NCBI GenBank assembly: GCA_024867545.1
Contig: JANFNE010000052.1
Location: 248,001-312,000 of the forward strand
Direction of reading: 5' to 3'
Origin: Phytopythium helicoides
Lineage: Eukaryota > Oomycota > Peronosporomycetes > Pythiales > Pythiaceae
DNA: 64,000 nucleotides
How positions within the stretch are numbered: the first letter of the stretch is position 1; the number at the start of each line of letters is the position of its first letter. The position numbers were made by a program, and so were the translations under genes. Of this stretch, positions 30,894 to 40,798 are shown one piece after another. Under the pieces are notes generated by a model. The model worked only from the letters and a program-made list of their open reading frames with translations. It was not told the DNA's origin and searched no databases.

Positions 30894-31715
30894 TTAGCGG
30901 AAGGTGGTGCCCGGAGCCACCGACGCGAGCCACGAGCGGACCTTCGACACGCGGCCGTACACACCAGGGTAGCCGGCGTGGCCGCAGCCATCGCCCCAGC
31001 TCACCACGCCGATCAGCGTGTCCTCCGACTCACCCTCGATGATGAGCGGACCACCCGAGTCACCCTGGCACGAGTCCTTGTTGGCCTTGCCACCAGCACA
31101 CAGCATGGAGCTGTCGATGGAGAGCACCTTGGCACAAGCCGAGTCACTCACGATCGGCACATCCACACGCTTGAGCACCGTGGGGGCGTTACCGTTCTCC
31201 GACGTGTCGCCCCATCCCATGACGGTGGCAGTGGCACCAACGACGTAGTCCGAGTCATCGGCGGCAGCGAGTGCCACAGGCGTGAACTTGCTGGCAGTCT
31301 CGAGCTCGAGCACGAGGAAGTCGTACGAGTATGTCTTGGCAACGTTGCTAGGATGGATGGTCTGCTTAACGACCCTGATCTGCTCGCCATCCCGGGTGCC
31401 ACTCGTGTAGTGAGTTCCGACCGACACATACGCGATGTCGCCATAGCAGTGAGCAGCCGTGAGCACGTGCTTGGGAGTGATGAGAGAACCACCACAGAAG
31501 TCGGCGCCAGCCTTAGTATCGCGGATGCCGACCGTGTACGTCTTGTCACCGATAGGAACGGTGGTGCCGCCGAGAATGAGCGTGTCGATGTCACCCGAGG
31601 ACGCGGTCGAGTTGGTCGAGAGAGCGAGGTACTCGTCGACGGTGAGTGGGTCAGCGGCGACCGAGCTGGCCATGACGGCGGCTGCGACGCTGAGGACGGT
31701 GGCGAAGACCTTCAT
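30894..31715 (-). CDS. Secreted trypsin-like serine protease (S1 family)
   Basis: A 273-residue protein with a signal peptide (MKVFATVLSVAAAVMASSVA, cleavage near AA-DP) and a short propeptide, then a chymotrypsin-fold domain. The catalytic triad is complete: His in LTAAHC, Asp in YSYDFLVLEL, Ser in QGDSGGP. The Asp six residues before the serine (DSCQGDSGG) marks trypsin-like Lys/Arg specificity. Cysteines pair as expected (CGGSL...AAHC, MLCAGG, DSCQGD...DGCG). Activation would be at the ILGG site. Catalytically dead relatives in Phytophthora act as glucanase-inhibitor proteins, but this one keeps the triad and should be active. Expected to be extracellular, in nutrition or host interaction. 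It is a single-exon gene. Confidence 0.93.
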   Translation of the reverse strand: MKVFATVLSVAAAVMASSVAADPLTVDEYLALSTNSTASSGDIDTLILGGTTVPIGDKTYTVGIRDTKAGADFCGGSLITPKHVLTAAHCYGDIAYVSVGTHYTSGTRDGEQIRVVKQTIHPSNVAKTYSYDFLVLELETASKFTPVALAAADDSDYVVGATATVMGWGDTSENGNAPTVLKRVDVPIVSDSACAKVLSIDSSMLCAGGKANKDSCQGDSGGPLIIEGESEDTLIGVVSWGDGCGHAGYPGVYGRVSKVRSWLASVAPGTTFR

Positions 31716-32449
31716 CTTAGTCGTGGAAGTGGAGGAGCTTCTGAGGGGAAGACGGCCGAATAGGGAATGAGCTCTCGGGTCGAGCGCGTTTGGTCACCTA
31801 CAAGTTGCTGTGCTGCATGTACATTGTTCATGTTTCTTCTCCCTGTGACTCTCCTAGTGTAGACGAACTCCGAATCGAGCTCTGGCTTGCGTGAAGCGGA
31901 GCCCATCTTAAGATCTCGAGCCCGGTCATTCACCACCTACAACTTGTAGTACAGGAGGTGTTTGAGCAAGCAGATTAGCGATCAACGCTTGATTAGTAAC
32001 TCGTTATCAGATGCGAAGTTCACGCGACTGTGCATCTATTCAATCGTTTTGGTAGACGGACAGCAAAGTCCCATCTCACTGGTGAACGGACTGTTGGTAC
32101 AGTAGACTCATCACCGAGTTGCAAACTGTCGAGCTCCGAGCTTTCTGTACGTGCGCTTCTGGAGCAGCCCTCCTTCATGTCCCCCCGACGTAGACTCAAC
32201 ACTAAGGGATACTGAGCACCAATCCGGTCGATTTGTGTGCGCGATCCAGTTCCTTATGATCGTGAGCAAAACTTTCGCCTCGCCTCGATCTTGTAAATAT
32301 AACTGGTAGCACTGCTTGCTCGAGTCGCGTCGGCAGCATGGTCCTATTGATATCGACGTCATCGTGGAGATGGGTGGGTTTGCATGTAGAGTGTGCTTGC
32401 TCGCTTCCCATGCTACACTTTCCCACGCAATCGCGGCGAGAATCCAGCG
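31716..32449. other. Intergenic region left of the transposon
   Basis: Apart from the promoter at 31755-31774 no gene is recognised. A modest open frame at 32316 runs into the element and may be chance. Confidence 0.45.
31755..31774 (-). promoter_or_regulatory. Inr/FPR core promoter of the trypsin-like gene
   Basis: The minus strand reads AGCTCATTCCCTATTCGGCC, about 40-60 nt upstream of the ATG, matching GCTCATTYY plus an ATTC flank. Confidence 0.75.
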
Positions 32450-32458
32450 CTGTTTGCT
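32450..32458. repeat. Target-site duplication, left
   Basis: CTGTTTGCT, 9 bp, repeated exactly at 38574-38582. Nine bp is the typical length made by Mutator-like elements. Confidence 0.9.
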
Positions 32459-32507
32459 GGGAGTCGTTAAAACGCCACTACTGTGTAGTGGATTGACGCC
32501 ACTACAC
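32459..32507 (+). repeat. MULE terminal inverted repeat, left
   Basis: Pairs with 38525-38573. It contains a short palindromic unit (CCACTAC...GTAGTGG) repeated elsewhere inside the element. About ten mismatches over 49 bp by eye. Confidence 0.85.
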
Positions 32508-32747
32508 GATAAATTACAAGTTGGAATTTTACGACCCAGTGTAAGCTACGAATAGTTTGAAACACCCACACACATGGTTTAAATCCAATCCCCTCCCCCC
32601 GCGTCCGCACGTCGTCCGCCTCACATTTTTCCACGCGCCGCTCGCTCCTCGCTCTTTGCCACACGTCACAAGCCGCACGCGCTCGCCGCACACAGCACGC
32701 CGTTTTCCGCACGCTGAAGCGCGTAAAGCTTCGCTTGTCTGCATAAA

Positions 32748-35405
32748 ATGTCGTCCTCCGATTTTGTGCCAAGCGATTCGTCATCTACTGACAGAGGGCG
32801 TGACCAAAAACGTCGAAAGGTGGATAGCAGCGCCCTTCGACGCACTCGTTCCCGAGCAGCGAGAAGGCAAGCAACACCGCAGGTGAAGCAAGAGCCAACA
32901 CCTCCACTGACCCTCCCAAATGAAGCGTTAGTCTACGATGGAGGCTCGGATTGCGAAGTTATCGGGACACTCGGGTTTAGCGATCCGGCGGGGAACCATC
33001 GCCAGCGATTGGAGGCTGCGTATAATGCGCTGCCATTTATCGACCCCGAGATGCCACTTGTAGCAGCGAGCATGGATAGCACTACTGATGACAGCAGGAT
33101 TGATTCTGCTCCTCCCCAGACAGGTCTTAGCAACGACGGAACACCTCGAGGTCGCAACAACTCATTCACAATGGCAACTACTCTTTCCACCAACGAAGTA
33201 CCGCGGTTTAGAAATACCAAGTACAAAGCAACAAAAGAATTGATTGCAAGAAGGCATGACAGCTCTGTGAATGTCAACTTACCGGAATTCGGAGCAGCGC
33301 GAGTCTTTTCAACGTGGGAGGAATTTTTCAGCGCACTTGACGAGTATATGGCGGAGCATTTTGTCGTGTTGCGGAAGAGAACAAGCCAGTCAACAGCGAT
33401 TAACAACAGGAAGTAAGTGGCTATAGTTTGCTGTTTACTATTGTAAAACTGACCGATTTCCTCATGGCTCCAGCTTTAATTCACCATCACGTGGAAATTA
33501 CCCAGCAGTTCCGTTTTTGGTCCCGCAAAAACTGTTTGACAAGGCTCAACACTCCATATGGTGCACACATGGGTGTAGAAATGAACCTCGCGGGGACGGA
33601 TTAAGATCTCACAATCACGTCAGGTACACAGCTTGTCCAGGATCGCTAACTGCCTCTGTCACCAAGGACGGAAACGGAAACTTCGGAATCATTGTCAGGA
33701 AACAGGTTGGTGCGATATGATCGCACTGAATTCCCTACTTTTGGAACTGATCGTGCTTTGGTTGCGTAGATCACAACCCACAACCACAACATCAGTGAAG
33801 AGATATACATGATGCTGAAGCACAACAAAATTATCCCGACGGATATGCTTTTAGGTCGCGTCAGGCTACTTCAGAAGGCAAATGCACCAATGCGGAACCT
33901 AGCAGCTCTCATATCGAGCGAGGCTGGTAAGTGGTCTGGATAGCTGAATCCGGTAGTGTAGTCGGTCAGCGCCACTACAATAGTGGTGTCGGTCGGCTAC
34001 ACTACTGTGTTGCAGTGCTTAACGCTATATTTGTCGTATGAACCAGGTTGCGAAGTCACAACTCAGCAAGCTCGAAACTTTATCCGTGCACGGATCGGTG
34101 GTCCACCTGTTGAAGAAAAAATGCATCGCTTTGTTGAAGACTATGTTGCTGTGGACGGCAATCGTTGTATGGTAGTCATGGACAGCGACAATGTCATGGC
34201 GGGGTTGGTGCTCATTAGTGCGGCCCAAATCGAGATTTACAAGCGATGGGGAGAGGTTTTGTTGTTTGACTGGACTCATAACACTAACAATTGCGGATTC
34301 TACCTCGGTACGGTTGGTTTAAAGCGTATTTCAGGTCCGATCGTGGCGACTAATGACAATTTTGTTATCAGGAGAGCTTATGGTGACGGCTGGGAATGGC
34401 AAAGGTGTTTCTGTCTGTGAAATGCTCGTGCAAGATCAGACCAAAGAGACAATGAAGCGATGCCTAGAGTTCTTCAGATCAGTTATCGACACAAAGATCA
34501 CAGAGACTTTTGTGATCGATAAGGATTTTACCGAGTGGAATGTCCTTAATTCGGTGTTTCCAACAGCAAAGGTGAGTTGATGCCTTGCAATGCTTCAAAA
34601 CCAGAACTAATGTAACTCTTTGTGTGGATTTGCAAAGGTGCTATTGTGTCAATTTCACGCCATTCAAGCGATTCAGCGAGTTGTCAAGGATGGAAAATAC
34701 AACATATCACCCACGGAGAGGAAACCTATCGAACTAGCGTTCCGAGAGGCGATGTATGTGCCCACAGAGACCGAGTATTTGCGAGCATGGAAGCTATTAA
34801 AGCGGCGCACTGACAAAGTGAGCCCTTTGCTGAGCGAGTACCTTGAAAATAACTGGAACTCGTGCCGTGAAATGTGGGCAAATCATGCACGCCGACGCTT
34901 TTTTACTGCCGGTAACACTACGAACAATCGCCTTGAGGCAACTTGGAAACAGATGAAGTCGATGTTGAACTTGAACATTAGCATCGACCAGTGTATAGCA
35001 TCGATTCTTCAATATCAGAACAACACGCTATCTGAACTGCGACGAGATCTTGTTGAGAAGCAGGCAAAACCAGGATTTGATCTCGACGAGCCTCAAGAAT
35101 TGATGGAGCTTGGCAGCGTATTAAGCAAGTATGGATATCAGCGCGCGCGTGGAGTGTACATGGCATATTTGAAGCAGAGAAGATGTTTGGTGCAGGCCGC
35201 TGTACGGCAACTAGCGTTGATGTGGCAGCTAATGGGAAAACGTACCAGGTTACACTCACTCCAGCGTCGTGTTCTGTAGCCGCTACCAGGAGTCTCGACT
35301 GCTATGTGTACATTTATGCTTTGCTGCACTTGATGTGAAGAAGTGGGGTGAGATCCGGTTGGACTACTCACAACACGATGGGAGTTTTCGTCAGCAGCAG
35401 TTATA
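32748..35405 (+). CDS. MULE transposase, interrupted near the 3' end
   Basis: Exons 32748-33412, 33474-33705, 33770-33926, 34047-34307, 34372-34571 and 34638 onwards, all GT-AG. The DDE core is visible: first Asp in EVLLFDWTHNTNNCGFYLG, then the GNGKG strand, second Asp in VIDKDFTEWN with C/H in LLCQFHAIQ, and Glu in TTNNRLEATWKQMK. As written the frame ends at 35279. However, a SWIM zinc finger (C-x-C-x8-C-x-H around SCSCRYQESRLLCVH, about 35265-35310, ending near 35405) follows in other frames, reached by an indel in the GC run at 35141-35149 and one near 35275. Such a SWIM finger normally ends MULE transposases, so this copy is probably broken or mis-sequenced there. Confidence 0.85.
33951..34010. 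repeat. Internal palindromic cluster within the transposase intron
   Basis: GTAGTGTAGTC, GCCACTACAATAGTGGTG and CTACACTACTG occur within 60 bp, inside the 120-nt intron 33927-34046. The motif matches the unit in the terminal inverted repeats. Confidence 0.7.
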
Positions 35406-35444
35406 ATCCGTTATCTTCGAGAAGGAATTGTTTCAAACTCGAAG

Positions 35445-37614
35445 ATGAAGCTCTATCTCAAGGATGAGGTACCACCGCGCGCTCATGATAGACATGCTGA
35501 AATTCCTGGAACCACCACTAGCCCAACAGGTCGGCGCCACCGTGTAATCTACTCTAAGCTGAAGAAGAACGAGCGGTCTAGTGAAGGATCTTTGGTGAGA
35601 TCTGATGTCGAAAAATACAATATCGTGATGGCCACGCTCAAGCCTGTCATTGACGCACTGGTGCAGTCGTCGACACTTGAGTTTTATCCGAGAATGCAAA
35701 TGCTGGTGACAGCTGCTGATGGATTGTTGCAAGTATTTCCGAGTGTGACTAGTAGCAAGAGTGCCTCAGCTACAGAACAATCTGGAAATCGTGACAATGA
35801 CACTGTGACTCGTGATACCGAGCTAACGAAGCAAGCTGCCTCGAGAAGAGATCTCGCTATGCACCAAGTGAGCAGTGTTCTGCCTCATGCAGCCTCTGGC
35901 GAGCAACCCGCGAAGCCAAGTCGTGTCGCTTCTCCGACGCCACTACTGAGTAGTGTTGCTTCTCCGACGCCACTACTGAATAGCGTCGTTCAGCCTCCAC
36001 CACTACAGGGTAGTGTCGACACATCAATGCCACCACAAACTACCGAGGCAGTTGAGGCACCATTACAATCTACGATGGACAGATCTGTGCGTTCAGCTTG
36101 TGATAGTGAAGTAGTCGAGGCTACTCATGAGTCAGACTCTCCTGCTATCAAACCGACAATCTTTGAGGAAGTTTCTCAAACTCCTGTGGATCCAGCAGAA
36201 TTGAAAAAGGTTAGTCCAATCTGGCTTTCTCGGAGTGATGAAGTTGCCTCCTCCCATTCATTCCGGCAAAAAAAATAATCAACGCACACGCAAATCAACA
36301 AAAAAGCTCAAACAACCGCGAACAGAGGTTGTAGTTGCTGTTGAAGACTGGAGAAAGGGAGTTGACATTAAAGATGTCACTCATTGGCTTCAATTCACTC
36401 GAAATCACCACCTCACTTCAACCGTATTCAGCAAGACCCCAATAGTTTTGAGCACTGTCGCTGACATCACCAGAAAGGTGACGGTGACGCGGAACGACGG
36501 CAATGCTGAAAATTGCCTTGGAGTTGTTTTTTCTAGGGCTTTGGTCAACAAGGTTACTGGCGAGATACGGCGAGTTCGACGTGGATCAAGTAATCAACAA
36601 TATCCATCAGGACTTGCTGTACGCGTCCATTCAGCCCTACCTAAGTACCAAGACAAATTAATTTTCGCAATGGACGACTATCATGTATTTCACGCAGCTC
36701 ACAATGCTCGAGAAGAAGTTGTCACATGGTTAAAACAAGACTGGAGCTCGTGGGATCCTCAGTTCACTGTATTTCCTGTCGTCGGTCGAAGCGATGATCA
36801 GTTGGCAATTGACATCCTCAGTGTTATTGAAGTGTCGTCACTCTCTACTATGGTTGAGTTACCAGATCGTACATCTGGAACGTGTGCTCTGACTGATTTG
36901 CTCACTGTGGCTGCAAACAATTGGCTTTCTGCAACACCGATCTCATCAATGATTAATGACTTTTGCAAACAGCACGCGCGCTCTGCCTGTATCAACTCTT
37001 TTGTTACTTCTAATCACAAATGGGAGCTACCACTTGAGGCATCTCCAGGGCAGACTGTTGTCATCGACGAAAACGAAGATGAATTCGGTGTTGGATCTGA
37101 TCAAATGGTGTACAAGGATGTGCAAATCATTGTTTCAGCATGCCATGTCGGTGGGAATCACTGGACCCTTGTGATTATTGACATCACAAATAATGAAATA
37201 TTGATCTATGATCCGCTCAACGAGGAGACATGGGTCGACTTGACTCGAGAGCGATGTGTGGAAACCTTACTTCCTATCGTTGAAGATTGGCGGCACCGCT
37301 ATGCGGACGCAACGAATACTCAGTACTGGGAGATCAAACACTGGAACTGGCTCACTGTCGAAGGACCTACTCAGAGTGATGGAAATTGTTGTGGGGTGAT
37401 GATATTGGCCGTTGCTTGGTGCTACATGTTCGAAGGGATGTATCACCCCTTCATTAACCAACACGCCAAGGTCCAAATCTCAGAGACCGCTATCTACCGA
37501 CTACGAATTCTTTGGCGCTGCTTATGCTCTCCTGGATCACGACCAATCATTCCGCAGCCACCAAGTACAGAAGTCTTTGCTAGAATCGAGGAGCAGATCA
37601 AAGCCCAGGTTTGA
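35445..37614 (+). CDS. MULE-encoded Ulp1/C48-type cysteine protease
   Basis: Two overlapping frames (35445-36278 and 36235-37614), probably joined by an intron whose donor is GTTAGT at about 36211; the acceptor is not decided. The N-terminal part is low in complexity and rich in Ser/Pro/Thr. The C-terminal part has a papain-like Ulp1 arrangement: HVGGNHWTLVIID (His), LIYDPL (Asp), then PTQSDGNCCGVMI (Gln and nucleophile Cys). Ulp1 enzymes process SUMO or related modifiers; the role in transposons is unknown but the gene pairing recurs in plant MULEs. Residues about 165-190 (PTPLLSS, PTPLLNS, PPPLQGS) are encoded by palindromic units resembling those of the TIR. Confidence 0.82.
35938..36017. 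repeat. Internal palindromic cluster within the Ulp1 gene
   Basis: Three consecutive CGCCACTACTGAGTAGTGTT-type units, about 33 nt apart. They are translated as part of the protease's N-terminal region. Confidence 0.75.
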
Positions 37615-37699
37615 TTAGTAGCAGAGTGAAGCGAATGCTTGAAAATTTTCATTTGCAATGTCAATGTAGTGTTGCTGATCGAATCCACTACTAGATTTG

Positions 37700-38377
37700 C
37701 TACTCTCCAACACTAGACGGCATCATATCCCGCAAGCTCTCGCATGATACAGCCATCTGCGCTCCAGGAATGCACAAAAAGACGCCCTCTGCGCTTGAAT
37801 TGAAGTCTTCATCACTGCGAAGCACGACAGTCTCAGCTAGTAACAGATTTGCTGTGGTATACGCTTCTGTCAGCTCGCACTTGAGCTCCATCTGACGCTC
37901 TCTCAGCGCGCGGACAATTTCCATCAGCTCTGAGTGCTGCTTTGACACACGAGCACGTGCACGCTCGAGCTCTTGTATTCTTGTCATCACCATCTTTCGC
38001 ACAAATGTCTCGATCATTGGTCCATATCGTCTTCCAGTTTCTTTCAGAGCGTGTCCGCGCTGTCCACAATCGTCATTTCCAGCAACTCGTTCAAGTCGAC
38101 GCTCGAGCAGAAGCGGTGGCTGATCGTCGCCGCAATTAGAATCAGTGCCTGAGCTTTCACAGCTCCGCCGAGTTCGCTTGTACACCTGCCGCGATCCCGC
38201 CGAAGGTGACCGCGAGCGCTTTCCGGGCTTGGCCGTAGCACGAGCTACCTGTGCACGCTTTCCCTGGGCAGGTTCCATAGGTGAGTTAGGTTGTGCGCGA
38301 CGCTGTGGAGAAGGTGGAATGCAGTCGTCGGGAAGGTTGGGCGACGTCTGGCTGAATAGAACACTGGTATCATTCAT
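37700..38377 (-). CDS. MULE-associated basic coiled-coil protein of unknown function
   Basis: 225 residues if started at the ATG at 38375-38377 (MNDTSVLFSQTSPN); the frame is open a further 45 codons upstream, towards the right TIR. Three parts are seen. The N-terminal third is Pro/Ser-rich. A basic middle (GKRSRSPSAG, YKRTRRS) looks like a nuclear-localisation signal. The C-terminal half has a long heptad-like helix (from IETFVRKMVMTRIQELERA through RERQMELKCELTEAYTTA). It lies inside the transposon, convergent with the protease gene at 85 nt. No family is recognised. It could be a transposition accessory or DNA-binding protein, or a captured host gene. Confidence 0.65.
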   Translation of the reverse strand: MNDTSVLFSQTSPNLPDDCIPPSPQRRAQPNSPMEPAQGKRAQVARATAKPGKRSRSPSAGSRQVYKRTRRSCESSGTDSNCGDDQPPLLLERRLERVAGNDDCGQRGHALKETGRRYGPMIETFVRKMVMTRIQELERARARVSKQHSELMEIVRALRERQMELKCELTEAYTTANLLLAETVVLRSDEDFNSSAEGVFLCIPGAQMAVSCESLRDMMPSSVGE

Positions 38378-38524
38378 GTTTAAAACATTGGAAAAGAACA
38401 GCGAACATTTGGAAATGTATGCTTTCATAGAGGTCAAAGATACGTTACTAGAGGTTTCCGTCAGTAATATACTGTCAGTCTCCGAAGATTTTCGTGTGCA
38501 GTGGTGCTTCAAGGCAACACAACA

Positions 38525-38573
38525 GTGTAGTGTTGTTGATCAACTACAAAGTAGTGGCGTTTTAACCAGTGCC
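38525..38573 (-). repeat. MULE terminal inverted repeat, right
   Basis: Read inwards it begins GGCACTGGTTAAAACGCC and matches the left TIR. Confidence 0.85.
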
Positions 38574-38582
38574 CTGTTTGCT
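38574..38582. repeat. Target-site duplication, right
   Basis: CTGTTTGCT, identical to 32450-32458. Confidence 0.9.
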
Positions 38583-39401
38583 CGGCTCTTGTCGCCGTTT
38601 CCCCCGACGAGTTCAGCGGATTGTCTAGTCAACAAGCTCGCCGAGCGTTGGCCACAAAGGCATCAAAAGCCGATGAGCGCCAATCGTGAGCGGATGTACG
38701 CGCGAGGCATACGAATTCCTCGTCAATCGCCACGACATCATCTGCACGTGGAACGACTGGAATGCTCGTCACTTCTCGCTTCCGAAACAGAGAAGCTTAG
38801 CTACGCCGCCCACTTTACTTAACGATACCAAAACGACTCTACTGCAGTATCCACAAACACGATCGTCTCCTCCATGATCAGCACCGACAATCATCGCCAG
38901 CACGACGGCTTGATGGGCATGCTAATCTCTTTGGTATCATCGAGTCGAGCCATCAGTGCAAAACCCGAACCCGTTCCTGTCGACTACTCCGAAAAACTGG
39001 ACGCTCTCAAAGTAGTCGTCGACGTCGTAGAAAGAGAAGAGCTGTAGTTCTCGAGGTTGCTCGCAGCCACCTTGATGATAGCCTTGACGATCTGTTCAAC
39101 CGATTACACTCATCGCGATTTGAGAGTCGAGATGTGTGTTCGTCCCGTGAAGCTCGTTGGTTTCTTTTCGCCGCTGCCCCCCACTCCTTCCATCGACAAG
39201 GTCTAGCAAGAGTACCAGGCCACAGCATCCTCGAAGCCTCATCCAGCATCCCCACCACCTCCAGCGCTTCAATCGAGAGCGTCAAGTCTCGTCATTGCGT
39301 ATTGTGTGGACCACTCCTGCGCATCACGCACCGGACGCCGATGACGTCGCGCTGCGTTTGACAACCTTTCACCACCCAACACCGCCACCCAGCAGCTCCT
39401 C
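38583..39401. other. Intergenic region right of the transposon
   Basis: A stretch at about 38686-38800 reads like protein in one frame (EAYEFLVNRHDIICTWNDWN), but no family is recognised and no start or stop context supports a gene. It could be a relic of a gene hit by the insertion. Confidence 0.4.
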
Positions 39402-40669
39402 ATGACGCCGCTGGACGCGCGCCTGGCCGCGCTGCTGGCCGCTCGCCGCCACGTGGGGACGCTGCGCTCGCTGCCGACGGCACCGTCGCCCACGGACGCG
39501 GCCGCGCGCGCCGACTTTTACTCCAACGACTACTTGGGCTTTGCGCGCTCGCGGGAGCTGCGCGAGCTCGTGGACGCCGCGCACGGCCGCTCGCCGCCCG
39601 TGGGGGCGACGGGCTCTCGGCTCATCTCGGGCAACTCGGCGCTCGCCATGGGGCTGGAGCGGCTCGCTGGCTGCCTTCTACGGCAGCGAGGCCGCGCTGG
39701 TGTTCGCGTCGGGCTTCGCCGCGAACCTCGGCGTGCTCTCGAGCCTCCCGCTGGCCAGGGACGTCGTGCTCTACGACGAGCTCGTGCACAACTCGTGCCA
39801 CGAGGGCATGCGCCTCAGCCGCGCGTTCGGAGCCTCCAGAGCGCGCGTGCGGCCGTTCAAGCACAACGACATGGCCGACCTCGAGCGACAGCTGACCAAC
39901 GTACGCGCTGAGCTGCCGGACGCCAAGCACGTCTTCGTCGTGGTCGAGTCGCTCTACTCCATGGACGGCGATGTTGCGCCCATCGCTGAACTGCTCGCGC
40001 TCTGCGATCGTCATGGAGCGTCCGTTATCATCGACGAGGCCCACAGCACGGGGGTCTACGGCGCTCACGGCGCGGGACTGACGGCCGCGGTGCTCGAGAA
40101 GCAGCCGCAGCTCGCCCGTGCGTTGGCATGCCGCGTCTTCACGTTTGGTAAGGCCATGGGGGCCCACGGAGCGGTCGTCTGCGGCTCGGACGTGCTCGTG
40201 CAGTACCTGGTCAACTACGCGCGCTCCTTCGTGTACACGACGGCGCCGGCGTTCGACCAGCTCGTGACTATCGCGGCCGTGCACGAGCTCTGCAGGCGAC
40301 CCAGCGCGGCCGAGGCCAGGCGCGCGCTCTTCGACCGTATCCGGTACTTCCGGCGAGCTCTCCGCGCCAACGACAGCATCCCGAGCGATGCACTGCTCGA
40401 AAGCGACTCGCCCATCCAAGGTGTCGTGTTTGCAGGGTAACCGCGCGGTGCTGTGGGCTGCTGCTGCGCTGGGAGAGCGCGGGGTGCACGTCGTGCCGAT
40501 CCGAGCGCCGACGGTCGCTCGCGGGGCCGAGCGGCTACGCATCGTCATCCACGCGCACAACACGGAGCCCGAGATCGACGCGTTGGTCGCGGCGCTCGCC
40601 GACACGTTCACAGCTGCACGGAACGGAGAGCTGCCGAGTGAGCAAGCGCTGCCGGCGTCCAAGCTGTGA
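39402..40669 (+). CDS. BioF-like PLP enzyme (8-amino-7-oxononanoate synthase type)
   Basis: An alpha-oxoamine synthase of fold type I PLP enzymes. Visible motifs: YSNDYLGFA near the start (typical of AON synthase), VGATGSRLISG, the PLP-stacking NSCHEGM, DEAHSTGVYGAHGAG with the PLP-ring Asp, and the Schiff-base lysine in TFGKAMGAHGA. It would condense pimeloyl-CoA with L-alanine in biotin synthesis; glycine C-acetyltransferase is the main alternative. The frame changes twice, each time as if one base were inserted: at about 39661-39668 (LAAFYGSEA resumes in the next frame) and in GGG at 40434-40436 (FAGNRAVLW resumes). Either a very young pseudogene or sequence errors; motif conservation favours errors. 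Confidence 0.82.
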
Positions 40670-40798
40670 GCTGAGAGCAACTAGAATTCTGTAGAGATCA
40701 ACACGAGGCTCGGCCTGTTACATAACGCGATGCCAGGCTCGACCGCGTCTACACGATACGCACACACTTCTATCCGCGCGTTTGCTGCTTCCTGTTGC

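Larger units (their letters stand above)
32459..38573 (+). mobile_element. Mutator-like element (MULE) with transposase, Ulp1-like protease and a third gene
   Basis: A 6,115-bp element bounded by an exact 9-bp direct repeat and by imperfect terminal inverted repeats of about 49 bp. The left end starts GGGAGTCGTTAAAACGCC and the right end, read inwards, GGCACTGGTTAAAACGCC; a core of 16 bp is identical. Inside are a spliced MULE transposase gene (plus strand), a C48/Ulp1-like cysteine protease gene (plus strand) and a coiled-coil gene (minus strand). MULEs with a Ulp1-like gene are known in plants (Kaonashi-type), so this is an oomycete counterpart. The intact target duplication shows that the ends are complete, but the transposase 3' part has frame changes. 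Confidence 0.92.

Noticed and set aside
32473..36017. A CRISPR-like array from the repeated CCACTAC/GTAGTG units
   Set aside because: The spacing is irregular, the units are few, there are no cas genes, and the setting is a eukaryotic transposon. They are TIR-like palindromes.
35445..36278. The Ser/Pro-rich frame at the start of the protease gene as a separate gene
   Set aside because: A GT donor near its end and the open protease frame right after suggest one spliced gene. No separate promoter or stop context was seen.
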